In this document: piece after piece, positions 1 to 9,685 of the stretch
How the letters are laid out: every line of letters begins with the position of its first letter
Position numbering within the stretch: the first letter of the stretch is position 1
NCBI GenBank assembly: GCA_033557465.1
Contig: CM066034.1
Span: 410,418,159-410,482,158, forward strand
DNA length: 64,000 bases
DNA from: Ichthyophis bannanicus
Taxonomy: Eukaryota; Chordata; Amphibia; Gymnophiona; Ichthyophiidae
Reading direction: 5' to 3'
Position numbers and translations under genes: made by a program
Notes under the pieces: generated by a model
Told to the model about the DNA's origin: nothing
The model's input: only the letters and a program-made list of their open reading frames with translations
Database searches by the model: none

Positions 1-2
1 AG

Positions 3-611
3 ACAGACAATCAAGTTGCCATGTTCTACGTGAACAAGCAGGGGGGCACGGGCTCCTTCCTTCTCTGTCGGGAAGCACAGAAGCTCTGCTCTTGGGCCGT
101 CAGTCACGGCGTCCATCTCAAGGCAGTTTATCTCCCAGGCCAAGAAAATTGCCTGGCGGACAAACTCAGCAGGATCCTCCAGCCGCACGAGTGGCGCCTG
201 GATCCCTTGGTAGTTCAGAAGCTCTTTCTAAAGTGGGGCCTCCCCACGATGGATCTCTTTGCCAGCCCTCTCAACCGGCAACTTCCTCGCTTCTGCTCTC
301 GTCAGCCACATCCCCTTCGAGTTGCGGCAGACGCTTTTCTACTCTCATGGTCGGAGAGCCTTCTGTACGCTTTCCCTCCCATCCCGCTAGTCTCTCGAAC
401 TCTTTTCAAGGTTCTCCGAGACAAAGCCTTCATGATCCTGGTGGCCCCTCGCTGGCCCCGACAGCCGTGGTTTCCACTCCTGCTGCAATTAGCGGTGGAG
501 GATCCATTCCCTCTGGGGTTACAACCGGATCTCCTCACTCAGGATCAGGGGTCTCTGCTACACCCCAACCTCAGATCTCTCAATCTAATGGCCTGGCTGC
601 TGAGAGGGTAG
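3..611 (+). CDS. RNase H end and C-terminal domain of DIRS pol (partial)
   Basis: This is the C-terminal end of the DIRS reverse transcriptase/RNase H polyprotein, open from the window edge. It begins at the TDNQVAM motif, whose aspartate (codon 6-8) is the third acidic residue of the RNase H triad. The conserved NKQGG and LPGQENCLADKLSR stretches follow, then the C-terminal domain common to vertebrate DIRS pol proteins, ending in AWLLRG-stop. The frame overlaps the YR frame by about 520 bases. No stop or frameshift is seen in the part present, so this copy may be young. RT itself is outside the window. Confidence 0.85.
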   Translation, partial: TDNQVAMFYVNKQGGTGSFLLCREAQKLCSWAVSHGVHLKAVYLPGQENCLADKLSRILQPHEWRLDPLVVQKLFLKWGLPTMDLFASPLNRQLPRFCSRQPHPLRVAADAFLLSWSESLLYAFPPIPLVSRTLFKVLRDKAFMILVAPRWPRQPWFPLLLQLAVEDPFPLGLQPDLLTQDQGSLLHPNLRSLNLMAWLLRG

Positions 612-1648
612 TCCTTGCTCCCCTTCTTCTGCCGGCAGAGGTGGAGGAGGTCGTCCTAGCTTCTCGGCGACCTTCTACCCGCAAATGCTACGCCCTTAAA
701 TGGCGTCGCTTTTCCGTTTGGTGTACCCAACAGTCTCAGGATCCCTTCTCCTGCCCGGTGTCGGTGATTCTGCAGTACTTGCTATACCTCTCTAATCTGG
801 GACTTAAGTCCAATTCCGTCAAAGTTCACCTCAGTGCTCTTTCAGCACATCATGTGCCGGTGGACGGCAGACCTCTTTCCAGCGACCCTCTCTTAGCGAG
901 GTTTCTCCGAGGTCTCCTTCTACTTAAACCACCTCTGCGCCCGCCAGCACCTGACTGGGATCTGAATGTGGTGTTACAGCGGATCACCTGTCCGCCTTTT
1001 GAACCTATGGCTACCTGTTCTCTCCGTTTTCTTTCTTGGAAAACATTGTTCTTGATAGCCCTCACTTCCGCTAGACGCGTAAGTGAATTGCAGGCCCTCG
1101 TGTCTGATCCCCGTTACACTCGGTTCTACAAAAATAGGGTAGTCCTACGGACTCACCCAAAATTTCTTCCAAAAGTGGTCTCCCCTTTTCACATCAATCA
1201 GGAGGTGGTACTTCCGACCTTCTTTCCCAGACCACACTCCTGCCGAGCTGAAACGGTCCTCCATACCCTGGACTGTAGAAGGGCATTGAACTTCTACCTT
1301 GACCGTACGCGGGAGCACCGTAAAGCTGCTCAGCTTTTTGTGTCTTTTGACCCCAATAAATTGGGGCTCCCGGTCTCCAAGCGTACTCGGTCCATCTGGG
1401 TTGCGGACTGTATCACTTGGGCTTATGGGGCAGCCGGACTCTCCTTGGAAGGTCGAGTCACGGCTCATTGCGTTCGGGCAAAGGCTACATCAGTGGCTTA
1501 CCTCCGCTCTGTTCCGCTGGCAGACATCTGCCGGGCCGCTACTTGGTCTTCGAGCCAGACTTTTGCGGTCCATTACTGTCTCGAGAGGGAGTCCCGGAGG
1601 GACAGTGCTTTCGGACAGGCAGTCCTCCGTAATCTCTTTGAGGTTTGA
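92..1648 (+). CDS. DIRS tyrosine recombinase, intact, alpha1
   Basis: This is the tyrosine recombinase (YR, lambda-integrase fold) that integrates the circular DIRS cDNA. The open frame is 518 codons, but its first ~170 codons overlap pol and read as a Ser/Pro/Gly-rich shadow; recognisable YR homology starts near 640 at RRPSTRKCYALKWRR. All four catalytic residues are present: box I Arg329 (SARRVSEL), His459 and Arg462 (AHCVRAKA), and Tyr495 (VHYCLE). The position-92 start is a TTG and no convincing ATG opens the domain, so the true start, or a recoding event from pol, is undecided. The frame ends at LFEV-stop, about 140 bases before the ICR. Confidence 0.85.
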   Translation: MGRQSRRPSQGSLSPRPRKLPGGQTQQDPPAARVAPGSLGSSEALSKVGPPHDGSLCQPSQPATSSLLLSSATSPSSCGRRFSTLMVGEPSVRFPSHPASLSNSFQGSPRQSLHDPGGPSLAPTAVVSTPAAISGGGSIPSGVTTGSPHSGSGVSATPQPQISQSNGLAAERVVLAPLLLPAEVEEVVLASRRPSTRKCYALKWRRFSVWCTQQSQDPFSCPVSVILQYLLYLSNLGLKSNSVKVHLSALSAHHVPVDGRPLSSDPLLARFLRGLLLLKPPLRPPAPDWDLNVVLQRITCPPFEPMATCSLRFLSWKTLFLIALTSARRVSELQALVSDPRYTRFYKNRVVLRTHPKFLPKVVSPFHINQEVVLPTFFPRPHSCRAETVLHTLDCRRALNFYLDRTREHRKAAQLFVSFDPNKLGLPVSKRTRSIWVADCITWAYGAAGLSLEGRVTAHCVRAKATSVAYLRSVPLADICRAATWSSSQTFAVHYCLERESRRDSAFGQAVLRNLFEV

Positions 1649-1784
1649 GCAACTCCTACCCTCCATCCCGGATGTGGGCTACCGGTGGGTAATAATTCAG
1701 CGAAGATTCCTTCCTTCTGTGCTGCTGAGCTAGAGGGAGCTCATTTTTGTGCTTAGGGTCTCCGGTAGCCTTAAGCTTGGGAGT

Positions 1785-1882
1785 CCCATATGTGAGGACT
1801 GACTTCCTGCTTGGTCCTGGAGAATGCGTAGTTACTCACCTGTAACAGGTGTTCTCCAGGAGCAGCAGGAATCAGTCCTCAC
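1785..1882. repeat. Internal complementary region (ICR) of alpha1
   Basis: The first ~40 bases are the reverse complement of the alpha left terminus (compare 59451-59490). The next ~55 bases are the reverse complement of the right terminus (2100-2155). The two meet at CTGGAGAA/TGCGTAG near 1832. An internal copy of both joined ends is the diagnostic DIRS structure; it templates repair of the termini and represents the circle junction. Confidence 0.9.
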
Positions 1883-1976
1883 AACCCTCCCTCCTCCCCT
1901 TGGAGTTGCAATCATCTGCTTTAGTTTTTTTGCAAATTTTTATGCTGTCTTTTTTAGCTATGTCATCTGACTGGCT

Positions 1977-2155
1977 AAGATGGCACCCTTGGGCGGGAAG
2001 GGGACTGCGCATGCGCACTGCAATTCCCAAAGGCTTTCTTTGAAAGCTGGGGAAAATTGCTCCGCGAGGGCTCCATCGGCGCCGACGTCACCCATATGTG
2101 AGGACTGATTCCTGCTGCTCCTGGAGAACACCTGTTACAGGTGAGTAACTACGCT
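1977..2155. repeat. Right inverted terminal repeat of alpha1
   Basis: This is the reverse complement of the left ITR seen intact in alpha5 (46449-46630) and alpha6. It includes the GGCGCCGACG block, the TTTGAAAGCTGGGGAA block and the terminal near-palindrome CACCTGTTACAGGTG. The element ends with GAGTAACTACGCT. Confidence 0.9.
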
Positions 2156-2690
2156 TTTACAGCGGAAAAAGTGGTGTTGAGGCCGGTGCCGTCCTATTTG
2201 CTAAAGTGGTGTCTGATTTTCACATGAATCAATCCGTTTTGCTTCCCACCTTTGTTGGACAGGAGGGGGAAGTAAGGTTGATCACTCACTTAGAAAGTTG
2301 GATTTGGTACCCGTGTTGCGTAGGTATCTCAGGAAAACGGAGCCGTTTCCGAGGTCAGATAGGTTGTTCGTGCTTTTTAGTGGTCCTCGTAAAGGGAAGG
2401 CAGCTACCAAGGCTTCTATCGCCTGCTGGGTGAAACAGGCAATAGGGGCGGCTTATGAAGCAAAAGGTAACTCGCCTCCAAACGGGCTCAGAGCGTATTC
2501 TACTAGAGCCTAGGCAGCGTCTTTGGCTGAGTTTGCTTTGATTCCTCCAGGGGATATCTGTCAAGTGGTGACATGGTCTTCCCTTCATATGTTCGCATAG
2601 CACTATAGGTTGGATGTGCAGGCGAGGGGGGATGCAAAGGTTGAGGCCTTGGCCATTGTGGCGGGACTCGCAGGACCCTCCTGAGTTCAG
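2156..2690 (+). pseudogene. Decayed YR C-terminal half of gamma1
   Basis: Spread over several frames, the translation parallels residues ~180-345 of the gamma2 YR: HMNQSVLLPTF, KGKAATKASIA, a box II region, CQVVTWSSLH and the C-terminal LDVQARGDAK. Box II reads YSTRA instead of HSTRA, so the catalytic His is replaced by Tyr. A stop follows immediately after it, and the tyrosine region is also interrupted. This is a dead recombinase remnant. Confidence 0.75.
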
Positions 2691-3252
2691 GTACTGCTTT
2701 GGTACTGCCCTACTGTAACTGGACTGGCCCGGAGAGACGAATAGGAAGGAGAAATTAGGCCTTACCTGCTAATTGTCTTTCCTTGAGTTCTCTGCGGGCC
2801 AGTCCAAGTCCCACCCAGATCGTCTGCGAGTGATGGGCAAGCCTAGGAACTCCGCCATTAGTGTAGAGATAGAGTCGGTTAACTCGCTGGTGGCCGGAGC
2901 TGGAGAAGGTAGACAGGCATGGTCGAAGGGGATTTTGGGAGATTCCTCTAGAGTTAGGAGGACTCCTTATGTATTATAAAAGAAAAAAGAACCCAAAAGG
3001 ATATTTCTTAAAGGTATAGGGCATAGTCATAGAAACCTAGAGTATTTGTTGTTTTCATAGTTTATAGTTTAGTCCTGCTGCTTTGACAATAGAAGACTGA
3101 CTCTCTGACACCAGGGGGAGCTGGATAGGCTGTCAGCAAGACTTTCAGTATTCAGTCCTCAGCTGCTGGAGGAGGTTGACTACCCTACTGTACCTGGACT
3201 GGCCCGGAGAGAACTCAAGGAAAGACAATTAGCAGGTAAGGCCTAATTTCTC
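2156..3252 (+). mobile_element. DIRS gamma1, 3' fragment
   Basis: This is the 3' end of an older DIRS element related to gamma2 (17921-24984, opposite strand). It holds the C-terminal half of a decayed YR (2156-2690), an ICR around 2700-2805, and the right ITR near 3100-3252. That ITR contains GCAGGTAAGGCCTAATTTC and the family-specific GGACTGGCCCGGAGA. Its 5' part was cut off by the alpha1 insertion and lies beyond the window. Confidence 0.82.
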
Positions 3253-3254
3253 CT

Positions 3255-3900
3255 TCTTGCACTATCATTGCATCCACACATTGAGACTCCAGAACTCTGT
3301 CTGCCTTTTGGATCCTGTGATTAGAACAGGAGGCATTTCAGAGAATGCTATGCTGGAAGTTCTGGATTTCAACTTCCTACCTAAAAGCCTAAATTTGGCC
3401 TAGAGAACCCTCCCTTTCACACTTTGCTATGTCATTGGTACCAACATGTACCAAGACAGCAGACTCCTCCCCACTACTTTCTAAGACTTTGTCTAGGTGG
3501 TGCGCGAGGTCTGCTACCTTCACACTAGGCAGGCATGTTACCAGGTGATCCTCACATCCACTAGCCACCCAACTATCTACATGTCTAATGATCAAATTGC
3601 CAACTATAACAGCTGTCCTAACACTTCCCTCATTGGCACCTACAGGATCACTTCCTGCCATACCAGGGTGATGTTCTCATGTCACGTAACCTCTCTCCTC
3701 CATGGCATCAGAGAGGCTGCTAGACTGGAGGTGGGACTTCAGTACTATGTCCTTGTAGGTCTTATCTATATACCTCTGTCTTCCTTATGTCATCCAAGTC
3801 TGCCACTGTAACCTCTAGAGATTGGGCTCATTCCCTGAGAGGAAAGAGCAAATTGTACTTAGTGCATACTTAAGACACCTCACCAATTGGGAGAAATCAC
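3255..3900 (-). pseudogene. LINE ORF1 fragment with esterase-like motifs
   Basis: The best open piece is 3389-3661 on the minus strand (90 codons). It carries VGNLIIRHVDSW and VLVHVGTND, which match the SGNH/GDSL-esterase-like ORF1 domain of CR1/L2-clade LINEs. The GDS nucleophile block reads GNL here, so the catalytic Ser would be missing. Homology seems to continue in broken frames on both sides. It is an isolated fragment with no adjoining RT. Confidence 0.55.
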
Positions 3901-4140
3901 ACATGTGACACAATGCAAAAGACTGGATAGCCCCCCATCTCAATGCTGGACTGCTGTCTGCATCTTAGTTTTAAGGTTTTGTTTAGCTATTTAACTTGTG
4001 TACTTATGTTTACTGGGGATACTTGTACTAATAGAACTATATCTAATACATTTAATGGACTTTGTTCACTTCCAGATTAATTAATTTCAGGTCCTTAATT
4101 AATCTGTTCCTGATGAGGATAACCAGCTGAACTTGACAGT

Positions 4141-4440
4141 GAATTTTATTTATTTATTTTTATTTACATTCTCTTATATACCGCGCTATTCTGCATCAGT
4201 GCGGTTTACATTGAACAAACTGAAATTATATTGAACAGGGCATTATAACTTGGAGATAACTATTTTACAGGGAACATGGGCTTTGGAGGGTTAAGTGGCT
4301 TGCCCAAGACCACAAGGAGCACCTGTGGGACGAAACCCCAGTCCTTCCGGCCCAAGGTTGCTGTCCTCTAGTGGGATTTGAACCCCCGACCTTCCGGCCT
4401 GAAGTACCTTGCACCAACCACTAGGCCACTCCTCCAATTT
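4141..4440 (-). mobile_element. tRNA-derived SINE with LINE-like 3' tail
   Basis: Read on the minus strand from 4440, the element starts with a tRNA-like head. The A box is TGGCCTAGTGG and the B box is GGTTCAAATCC, the RNA polymerase III internal promoter. A body of ~200 bases follows, then a 3' end with the complementary pair ACCGCACT..AGCGCGGTAT, finishing in an AAATAAAT-type tail at 4141-4165. The same 3' end recurs at 56457-56566 and, shorter, at 44009-44080. This suggests mobilisation by a LINE sharing that tail. Confidence 0.82.
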
Positions 4441-4733
4441 GACCACTTCCTTCCCTTTTAATAGATATTAAGAGCCTGTGAAGCTAAGATTATCCCTGGT
4501 GTGAGAGGGAGAGAGAGAAAACTTAATAAAAGCTGGCTTGCTGCACAGTGCTCTGTCTTGTACTTCTAAGGTAATGTCTTAATGATTTCCTGAGTGATTC
4601 ACATAGCCCTTGGTTTTATAGAGGGTGCCTTTCAAATTGCCTCTTTGATATCTCTTGGCTTAAACACCCATTTAAAACAACTTCACAAATCTTTTGCCTC
4701 CTAATTTTGAAGGCCTCTTTGTAAAGGTCTCTA
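4441..4733. other. Non-coding, no recognised feature
   Basis: AT-rich sequence between the SINE and the tandem repeat. I see no coding frame, terminal repeat or RNA gene in it. Confidence 0.5.
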
Positions 4734-4869
4734 GAAACTAATTTATTTCTTTTTACTCGGACTATTATTTACTCTATTTTACTTTGTATACATGCTATAC
4801 TCTGATTGGATTTAAATAAAAAGCTCTTTAGAAACCAGTTTTTCCTTTCTACTCTGACTGTTTACTCTG
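4734..4869. repeat. Tandem AT-rich repeat left of alpha2
   Basis: A ~97-base unit (4734-4830, beginning GAAACTAATTTATTTC) is followed by a partial second unit (4831-4869). A third similar copy (7689-7777) lies directly after alpha2. All share TACTC(T/G)GACTRTTTACTCT. Units one and three also share TTTRAATRAAAAGCTCT. The nature of the repeat is unknown to me. Confidence 0.65.
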
Positions 4870-5279
4870 TTCTCTAGGAGCAAGCACAAAGTCAGTCCTC
4901 ACTTCCAGGGTGACGTTGGCACTGACGGAGCCTGCATGATAATCTCTCCCCAGTTTTCAGAGAAAGCCTTTGGGAGATGTACCATGCATGTATGGTATCC
5001 TTTCCGCCTAAGGGTACCATCTTGCCTCTAGTCCTTTTTTTTTTTCCTGTGGAGCCAATTGGATGTGTGTCTGTTCCCCCCCCCCCCCACCCCCTAGAAA
5101 AAGTTGGGGGTTTTTGCTTCTCCAGTCACATACTGATCCTTTCTCGCGCGCAAGTCTGCTTGCCTTAGCCCTGTGTTTCTCAAGTTCATTTTTTACTAAA
5201 TGTTTTGTTTAGCGCAGGTTTGCTCCTTTTCCTGGCCGAACCAAGTGAGTTTGACCTTGTGGGGGCTGTCTTCCCGACC

Positions 5280-7248
5280 ATGGCCTCGGTCAGCGGCTTC
5301 AAGCTGTGCGGCTGCTGCTCTCACATGTCATGCACAGACCTGCACAACTGCTGTCCTTGATGCCTCTGGCTGGATCATGATCCTTTGGTCTGCAGTCTCT
5401 AAGCAGATGACTCCCAAGCCCTTAAGAATCGTCAGCAGCAGCACGAGTCCATCTTCCACAAAGTTGACTGCCCCAGAGTCATCCTTGAGACATCGTTCAA
5501 AGTCCTCCTTGGAGACCTCGGACCCTTGCAGGGACAGAGTGGCTTCAGAGCTCTGAGGCCAAGGAGCTTTCAGCTGGAGCTCCACCGACTAGGGCTGCCA
5601 GAATAGCCAAAAACCCTCGAAGACTGCTTTGGGGGATGAATCAGGGAAAGTGGGGGAATCCCACAGGCCTATGACCCATAGCCCTCGACATGAGGCAGAA
5701 GGGACAGCCGGGATAGGCCTTACAAGTTGCCCCGACAGGAGCAGTTGACATTGATGGATCGGCCTCAGATAGAACCTGCTCTGGGCCCGAAGTCCTCTGT
5801 GCCCGCACCAAAGGCTGTGAAGCCATCTGATCTTGAGGCCAGGATGGGGGCTCTAGAGCACAGTTTGTCTGCCTTCTTGGCTCAGCATTGGGCTCTGATG
5901 CCCAGTTCCTCAGGGTCATCACTCCCAACATCAGGACCTTCTACATCAAGGGGCTCCCCTGGAAGTCAAGCTGATCCTAAAGTGCCACTGACCTCAAGAG
6001 ATCCCTTGCATCTGTTACTATTCCATTCCCATTCCTCGGCACCGTGGTCTTCCCTGCTCAGTGCCCTCTGCTCTGAGCAGAGGGTTGCTGGGGTACCGGA
6101 GCCATCAAGGCCAAGGCATAACCCCAAGGAAACCTCAACAAATTCTCTGCCAATGAGTCGGCCTGGGAGACAGAGGATGATGAGTCCCCAGCTACCCTCT
6201 GCCACCAGGATGTGCCCTCGGACCCGTCTCGTCCAGAGACGCCGCACCAATCCCCTCCTGAGGACATGACCTTCCTCTACTTCATGAGGCATATGGCGAA
6301 GGCCTTTGCCTTCGCCACTGAATTGACGAGGACCTCACTTAGCGGCCTGCAAGATCCTCCAGTACAAGACTTCTCCAAAAGAGGCACTTAACGCTGCCCA
6401 TTTTCTCCATCCTAGAACGACTGCATCTCTGCATGTGGGAGACACCTTCCTCTGTGCCCATAGTACGCAGGCTGCTGGAGTCGATGTACCAGGTCTGCCA
6501 GAGCCCTGGCTTCCAAAAAGCCCAACTGTCCCATAACTCCAGGTAGTGGAGTCGGCCGTGCGCGGGCTCAAGAATCAGAAGACGCATTCCTTGGTACCCT
6601 GGGGGATAGGGAATCCAGTGCCTTGGATGCCATGGGCAGAAAGTGCTTCCGGGGCTCAATGCTTGTCTGCCGGATCAAGGCCTACCAGCTGTACATGAGC
6701 ATGTACCTGCTGGACCTGGCAAAGGAGCTATCCATGTTCTCAGCTGGTCTCTCGGAGGAACCTTTCCAGCAGTTCTGGACCCTGACTTCCTCAGTCAGAG
6801 AGTTCTCCAAGTTTATGACTCAGGCAGCCTATGACAGCTTTGAGTGGCTAGAGTAGCTGCGGCGGGCATTAGTGCACGATGCTAGGCCTGGCCACAATAG
6901 TCTGACCTGGAGCATTGGATGCAGGACAAGCTGGTCTATGTTCCCTGCCAAAGAGAGATCTTTGGCAAACCCGTGACAGACAAGGCCACTGAGTTGGAGT
7001 CCAAGTACCTGAGAAGGACCAGGCTCTCCAGGAAGACCGCTGATCCTTCCTGGAGGAAAGCTTCGGGCAGAAAGTCCTCATATCCAAAGACGAGGAAGGC
7101 TTGCGGAAACTACCACCAGTACCCAGCCTTCCCAGCTCCCCAACATTGCCAGCAGGCCAAGGGACAGGGGCATGGGCTACGTAAGCTTAAGGCCCCCAAG
7201 CCCCAGACCATGCCCCCAGTGCGACCTGGAGGGGACTTGATTTCTTAG
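5280..7248 (+). pseudogene. Decayed DIRS gag of alpha2
   Basis: The ATG at 5280 opens the Cys-rich N-terminal finger (FKLCGCCSHM), which is soon interrupted by stops. Recognisable blocks lie at 5727-6269 (Pro/Ser-rich middle), 6623-6856 (YMSMYLLDLAKELSMFS, equal to the helical capsid-like core of alpha5) and 6919-7248 (DKLVYVPCQREIFGKPV, then a Lys/Arg-rich tail). At least three frameshifts and several stops separate them. Confidence 0.72.
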
Positions 7249-7287
7249 GCATAGCCTGTCCTCCCCCAGTAGGCACAGCCCTGCAGC

Positions 7288-7688
7288 ATGGGGGGGGGGG
7301 GTCTTGTTCTCTATGCCCACAGGTGGCCTGCCATCACCACTGACATCGTGTGGGTTCTACAAGTGGTTAGGGAGGATTACCTTCACCTTCTCCAGCACAT
7401 TCTCCCCTCCCCATTCTTCCTGGGAGAGTCTGGCAGGACTCTCCCCTTCAATGGGTCCTGCTCCAGCAGGAACTCGCAGGCCTCCTAGCATGTAAGACAG
7501 TGGAACCCATCCCCATCCACCTCAGGGACAAGAGGTTCTACCTCCACTATTTCCTGGTCCCCAAAAGGACCGGAGGGTTTCGTACCATCCTAGACCTGCA
7601 GGACCTCAACAGATTTATGGTGAGGGAGAAGTTAAAGATGCTCTCCCTTGGATCCTTGCTGCCATACTTCCTGCAGGTAGATTGGCTA
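7288..7688 (+). pseudogene. DIRS reverse transcriptase N-terminal fragment
   Basis: This region contains the pol N-terminal block in a shifted frame. From 7500 the frame reads PIPIHLRDKRFY, LVPKRTGGFRTILDLQDLN and REKLKMLSLGSLLPY, the first RT palm motifs. It ends before the catalytic aspartates, replaced by AT-rich repeat sequence. Confidence 0.7.
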
Positions 7689-8009
7689 GAAACAATTTAT
7701 TTATTACTACTCTGACTATTTACTCTATTTTATTTTCTATGTTAAGCTATACTTTGATTTAAATGAAAAGCTCTCTGGTGGTACTAAGACCTGACTGACT
7801 CAATAAAACAACCAAATTCTAAAATACACATATTTATCAGCTTTAACCCAAAGAATTCCCTTTTCTTCAAAACTTAGAATATTTCCCAGAAGATAAATGC
7901 TTACAAGTGCAGATCTTTTTCCAGCTGTGGCAGACTCTTCACAAGTCTGTTCCCATTGTACATGTTTGTTACGCTGTGCTTTTTAAATCACATTAGAGCT
8001 CTGAACCAA
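7689..8009. other. Repeat unit and AT-rich spacer
   Basis: 7689-7777 is the third copy of the repeat unit found at 4734-4869. The rest (7778-8009) is AT-rich, and I recognise nothing in it. Confidence 0.5.
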
Positions 8010-8190
8010 ACTGAGGAAGGTGAGAATCACATGTGGGCAGGTACCGCACATGCTTAGAGAAATCCAAAGGACTTCTCTAAGCTAGGGAGAACCTGGCACA
8101 TGGGCACCCTTGGGGATGGGACCGAGGAGCGTGGCTGCATTTCCCTGTTATCTGCGGAGAACCTGTGTTACAGGTAAGCAACTCCACTAT
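8010..8190. repeat. Degenerate DIRS right terminus
   Basis: The region ends with CTGCGGAGAACCTGTG and TTACAGGTAAGCAACT, a degraded version of the DIRS terminus seen elsewhere (GGAGAACACCTGTTACAGGTG). Upstream it has CATGGGCACCCTTGGGGATGG, resembling the alpha ITR block with GGCACCCTTGGGCGGG. It could be the surviving 3' end of alpha2 or of another lost element. Confidence 0.5.
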
Positions 8191-9281
8191 CTGTCCCTGC
8201 TCTCTGAGATGTCTCTTCAACTGGGGAAGAGGGAGAGGAGGCTTCTGTTGATGCTGCATCTGTAGTCCATTGGCTCCCTTTCTCCCTCCTTGTTAACATT
8301 TTTCATAGGCACTGTTGTACTGCCTTGCCCCATGGCTCATAGTAAATGGAGGTGTGTTTTGTTTGTTTGTTTTTCTTGCAGTGCAAGCCCAGATGTTCTG
8401 TAGCTCAAAGTGTGTGCCCACTTCCAAGGGAAAATGCATCTTGGATATGGCCTTCTGCATGCAGTACACATTAATAGACATGATGGTTTTGGGTTGAGCC
8501 AGAGGAGCCTTTATGTGACTTCCTCTCCCAGGGATAGAAACAGAAAACAAAAGGCAGGAATACAAGATCAGCATATTGTATTTTGTTCTCCTACCTTTCA
8601 AGTCTCATCACTTGTGCATGTCTTTCAGCTTGCACCATTTCCAGAAGTTCCTACAAGGTGTTCTTGGTGGCTATCTATTCTACTAGTGCAAAGCAGAGGT
8701 GTATGCAGGAAAAATTATATACTAAAAGAAAAATAGGTTTGAGAATAATCAACTTTGTAAGATCCTTTCTGCTTTGGTAAAGCTCTTGGGTACTAGGTGG
8801 AGCAGGAAGGGGGAATGATGTACAGGACAAATCTAACAACTCCCTTCTCCACTCCATCTGCTTTCATTTATGGCCATATCAAGACTGAGACAAATTATGG
8901 TATGTTTTGGTTCAAACAAGGGGTGGGAGGATCCTGGGTACAAAAATTGGGTCTATCATGGTTTAATTTGAAACCCAAACACCCTAGTAAAAAAAAAAAA
9001 GTGCAAAGCCGTTAGTCAATCAAATGACTGTTTTAGTGCATCTAAAGTGTTCTATAAAAGCCAGACCACTTAAGACACATTAATTATCCTGATTCACCTA
9101 TCTGTCTTTTATCTGGATACTGCTGGATTTTAAATTAATAATTGCCCATATATATGCATGTCTTTTTGTATGAAGATTTATTTTCAAGGTCAGGTGTTAA
9201 TCTTTTAAGAAAAGCATTTTTGCCTCATTTGATTGTGAGTGCCTCCCCTTGGCTTAACTGAAAATTTTAGGATACTGGACT
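8191..9281. other. Non-coding, no recognised feature
   Basis: About 1.1 kb with only short ORFs that overlap each other on both strands and resemble nothing I know. It includes an A-run at 8989-9000. Confidence 0.5.
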
Positions 9282-9450
9282 TTCTCCAGGAACAAGCACG
9301 AAGTCAGTCCGCACATATGGGTGACGTCGGCGCCGACGGAGCCCTCGTGCATAGCAATTTCCGCAGCTGTCAAAGAAAGCTTTTGAGAATGCCTCGCACA
9401 TGCGTGGTCCCCATCCCGCCCAAGGGTGCCATCTTGCTCAGTCTTTTTTC
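9282..9450. repeat. Left inverted terminal repeat of alpha3
   Basis: Complementary to 32490-32669. Shared blocks include GGGTGACGTCGGCGCCGACG and the GGGTGCCATCTTGCTCAG region. The copy is moderately diverged from alpha5. Confidence 0.85.
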
Positions 9451-9685
9451 CGCGGAGCTCGACAGACGTCGTCCCATTTTCCTCGGAAAAGTTGATTATT
9501 TTTTGAGTAATTCTACCGTTTTTGGTACCGGTTCGACGCTGGTTCCCCTTCCCGCCTTGGCTCAGTACACCGGTATCGAGTCCGACTAACTTTTTCGTTT
9601 TTGTCCTTAGTGACTAGCGTTCATGCTCTTTTTCTTTTAACTGGCAGTCCGATCTTTCGACCTCGCAGGGGCCCTTTTTCCCCCG

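Larger units (their letters stand above)
1..2155 (+). mobile_element. DIRS retrotransposon alpha1, 3' part
   Basis: This is the 3' two-fifths of a DIRS-type (tyrosine-recombinase) retrotransposon whose 5' part lies left of the window. It holds the end of the RT/RNase H frame, a complete YR frame, an internal complementary region and the right inverted terminal repeat. It ends at the family terminus CTACGCT at 2155. Sequence and layout match alpha5 (46449-52227) with an offset of 50070, and only scattered differences are seen. The right flank is recombinase coding sequence of an unrelated gamma element, so alpha1 landed inside another DIRS. Confidence 0.93.
4870..7688 (+). mobile_element. DIRS alpha2, 3'-truncated and decayed
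   Basis: The left ITR (4870-5035) resembles the alpha terminus (TAGGAGCAAGCACAAAGTC, GGGTGACGTTGGC). A heavily mutated gag (5280-7248) and the first part of RT follow. The element stops abruptly at 7688 within RT, right after the block equivalent to LLPYLQQGDW. RNase H, YR, ICR and right ITR are absent here. Many stops and frameshifts make it one of the older alpha copies. Confidence 0.8.

Noticed and set aside
4395..4440. Functional tRNA gene
   Set aside because: A and B boxes are present, but no full cloverleaf can be drawn and the head continues into a SINE body.
5041..5100. G-quadruplex or regulatory poly-C tract
   Set aside because: A single C-run in a decayed DIRS leader; slippage is sufficient explanation.
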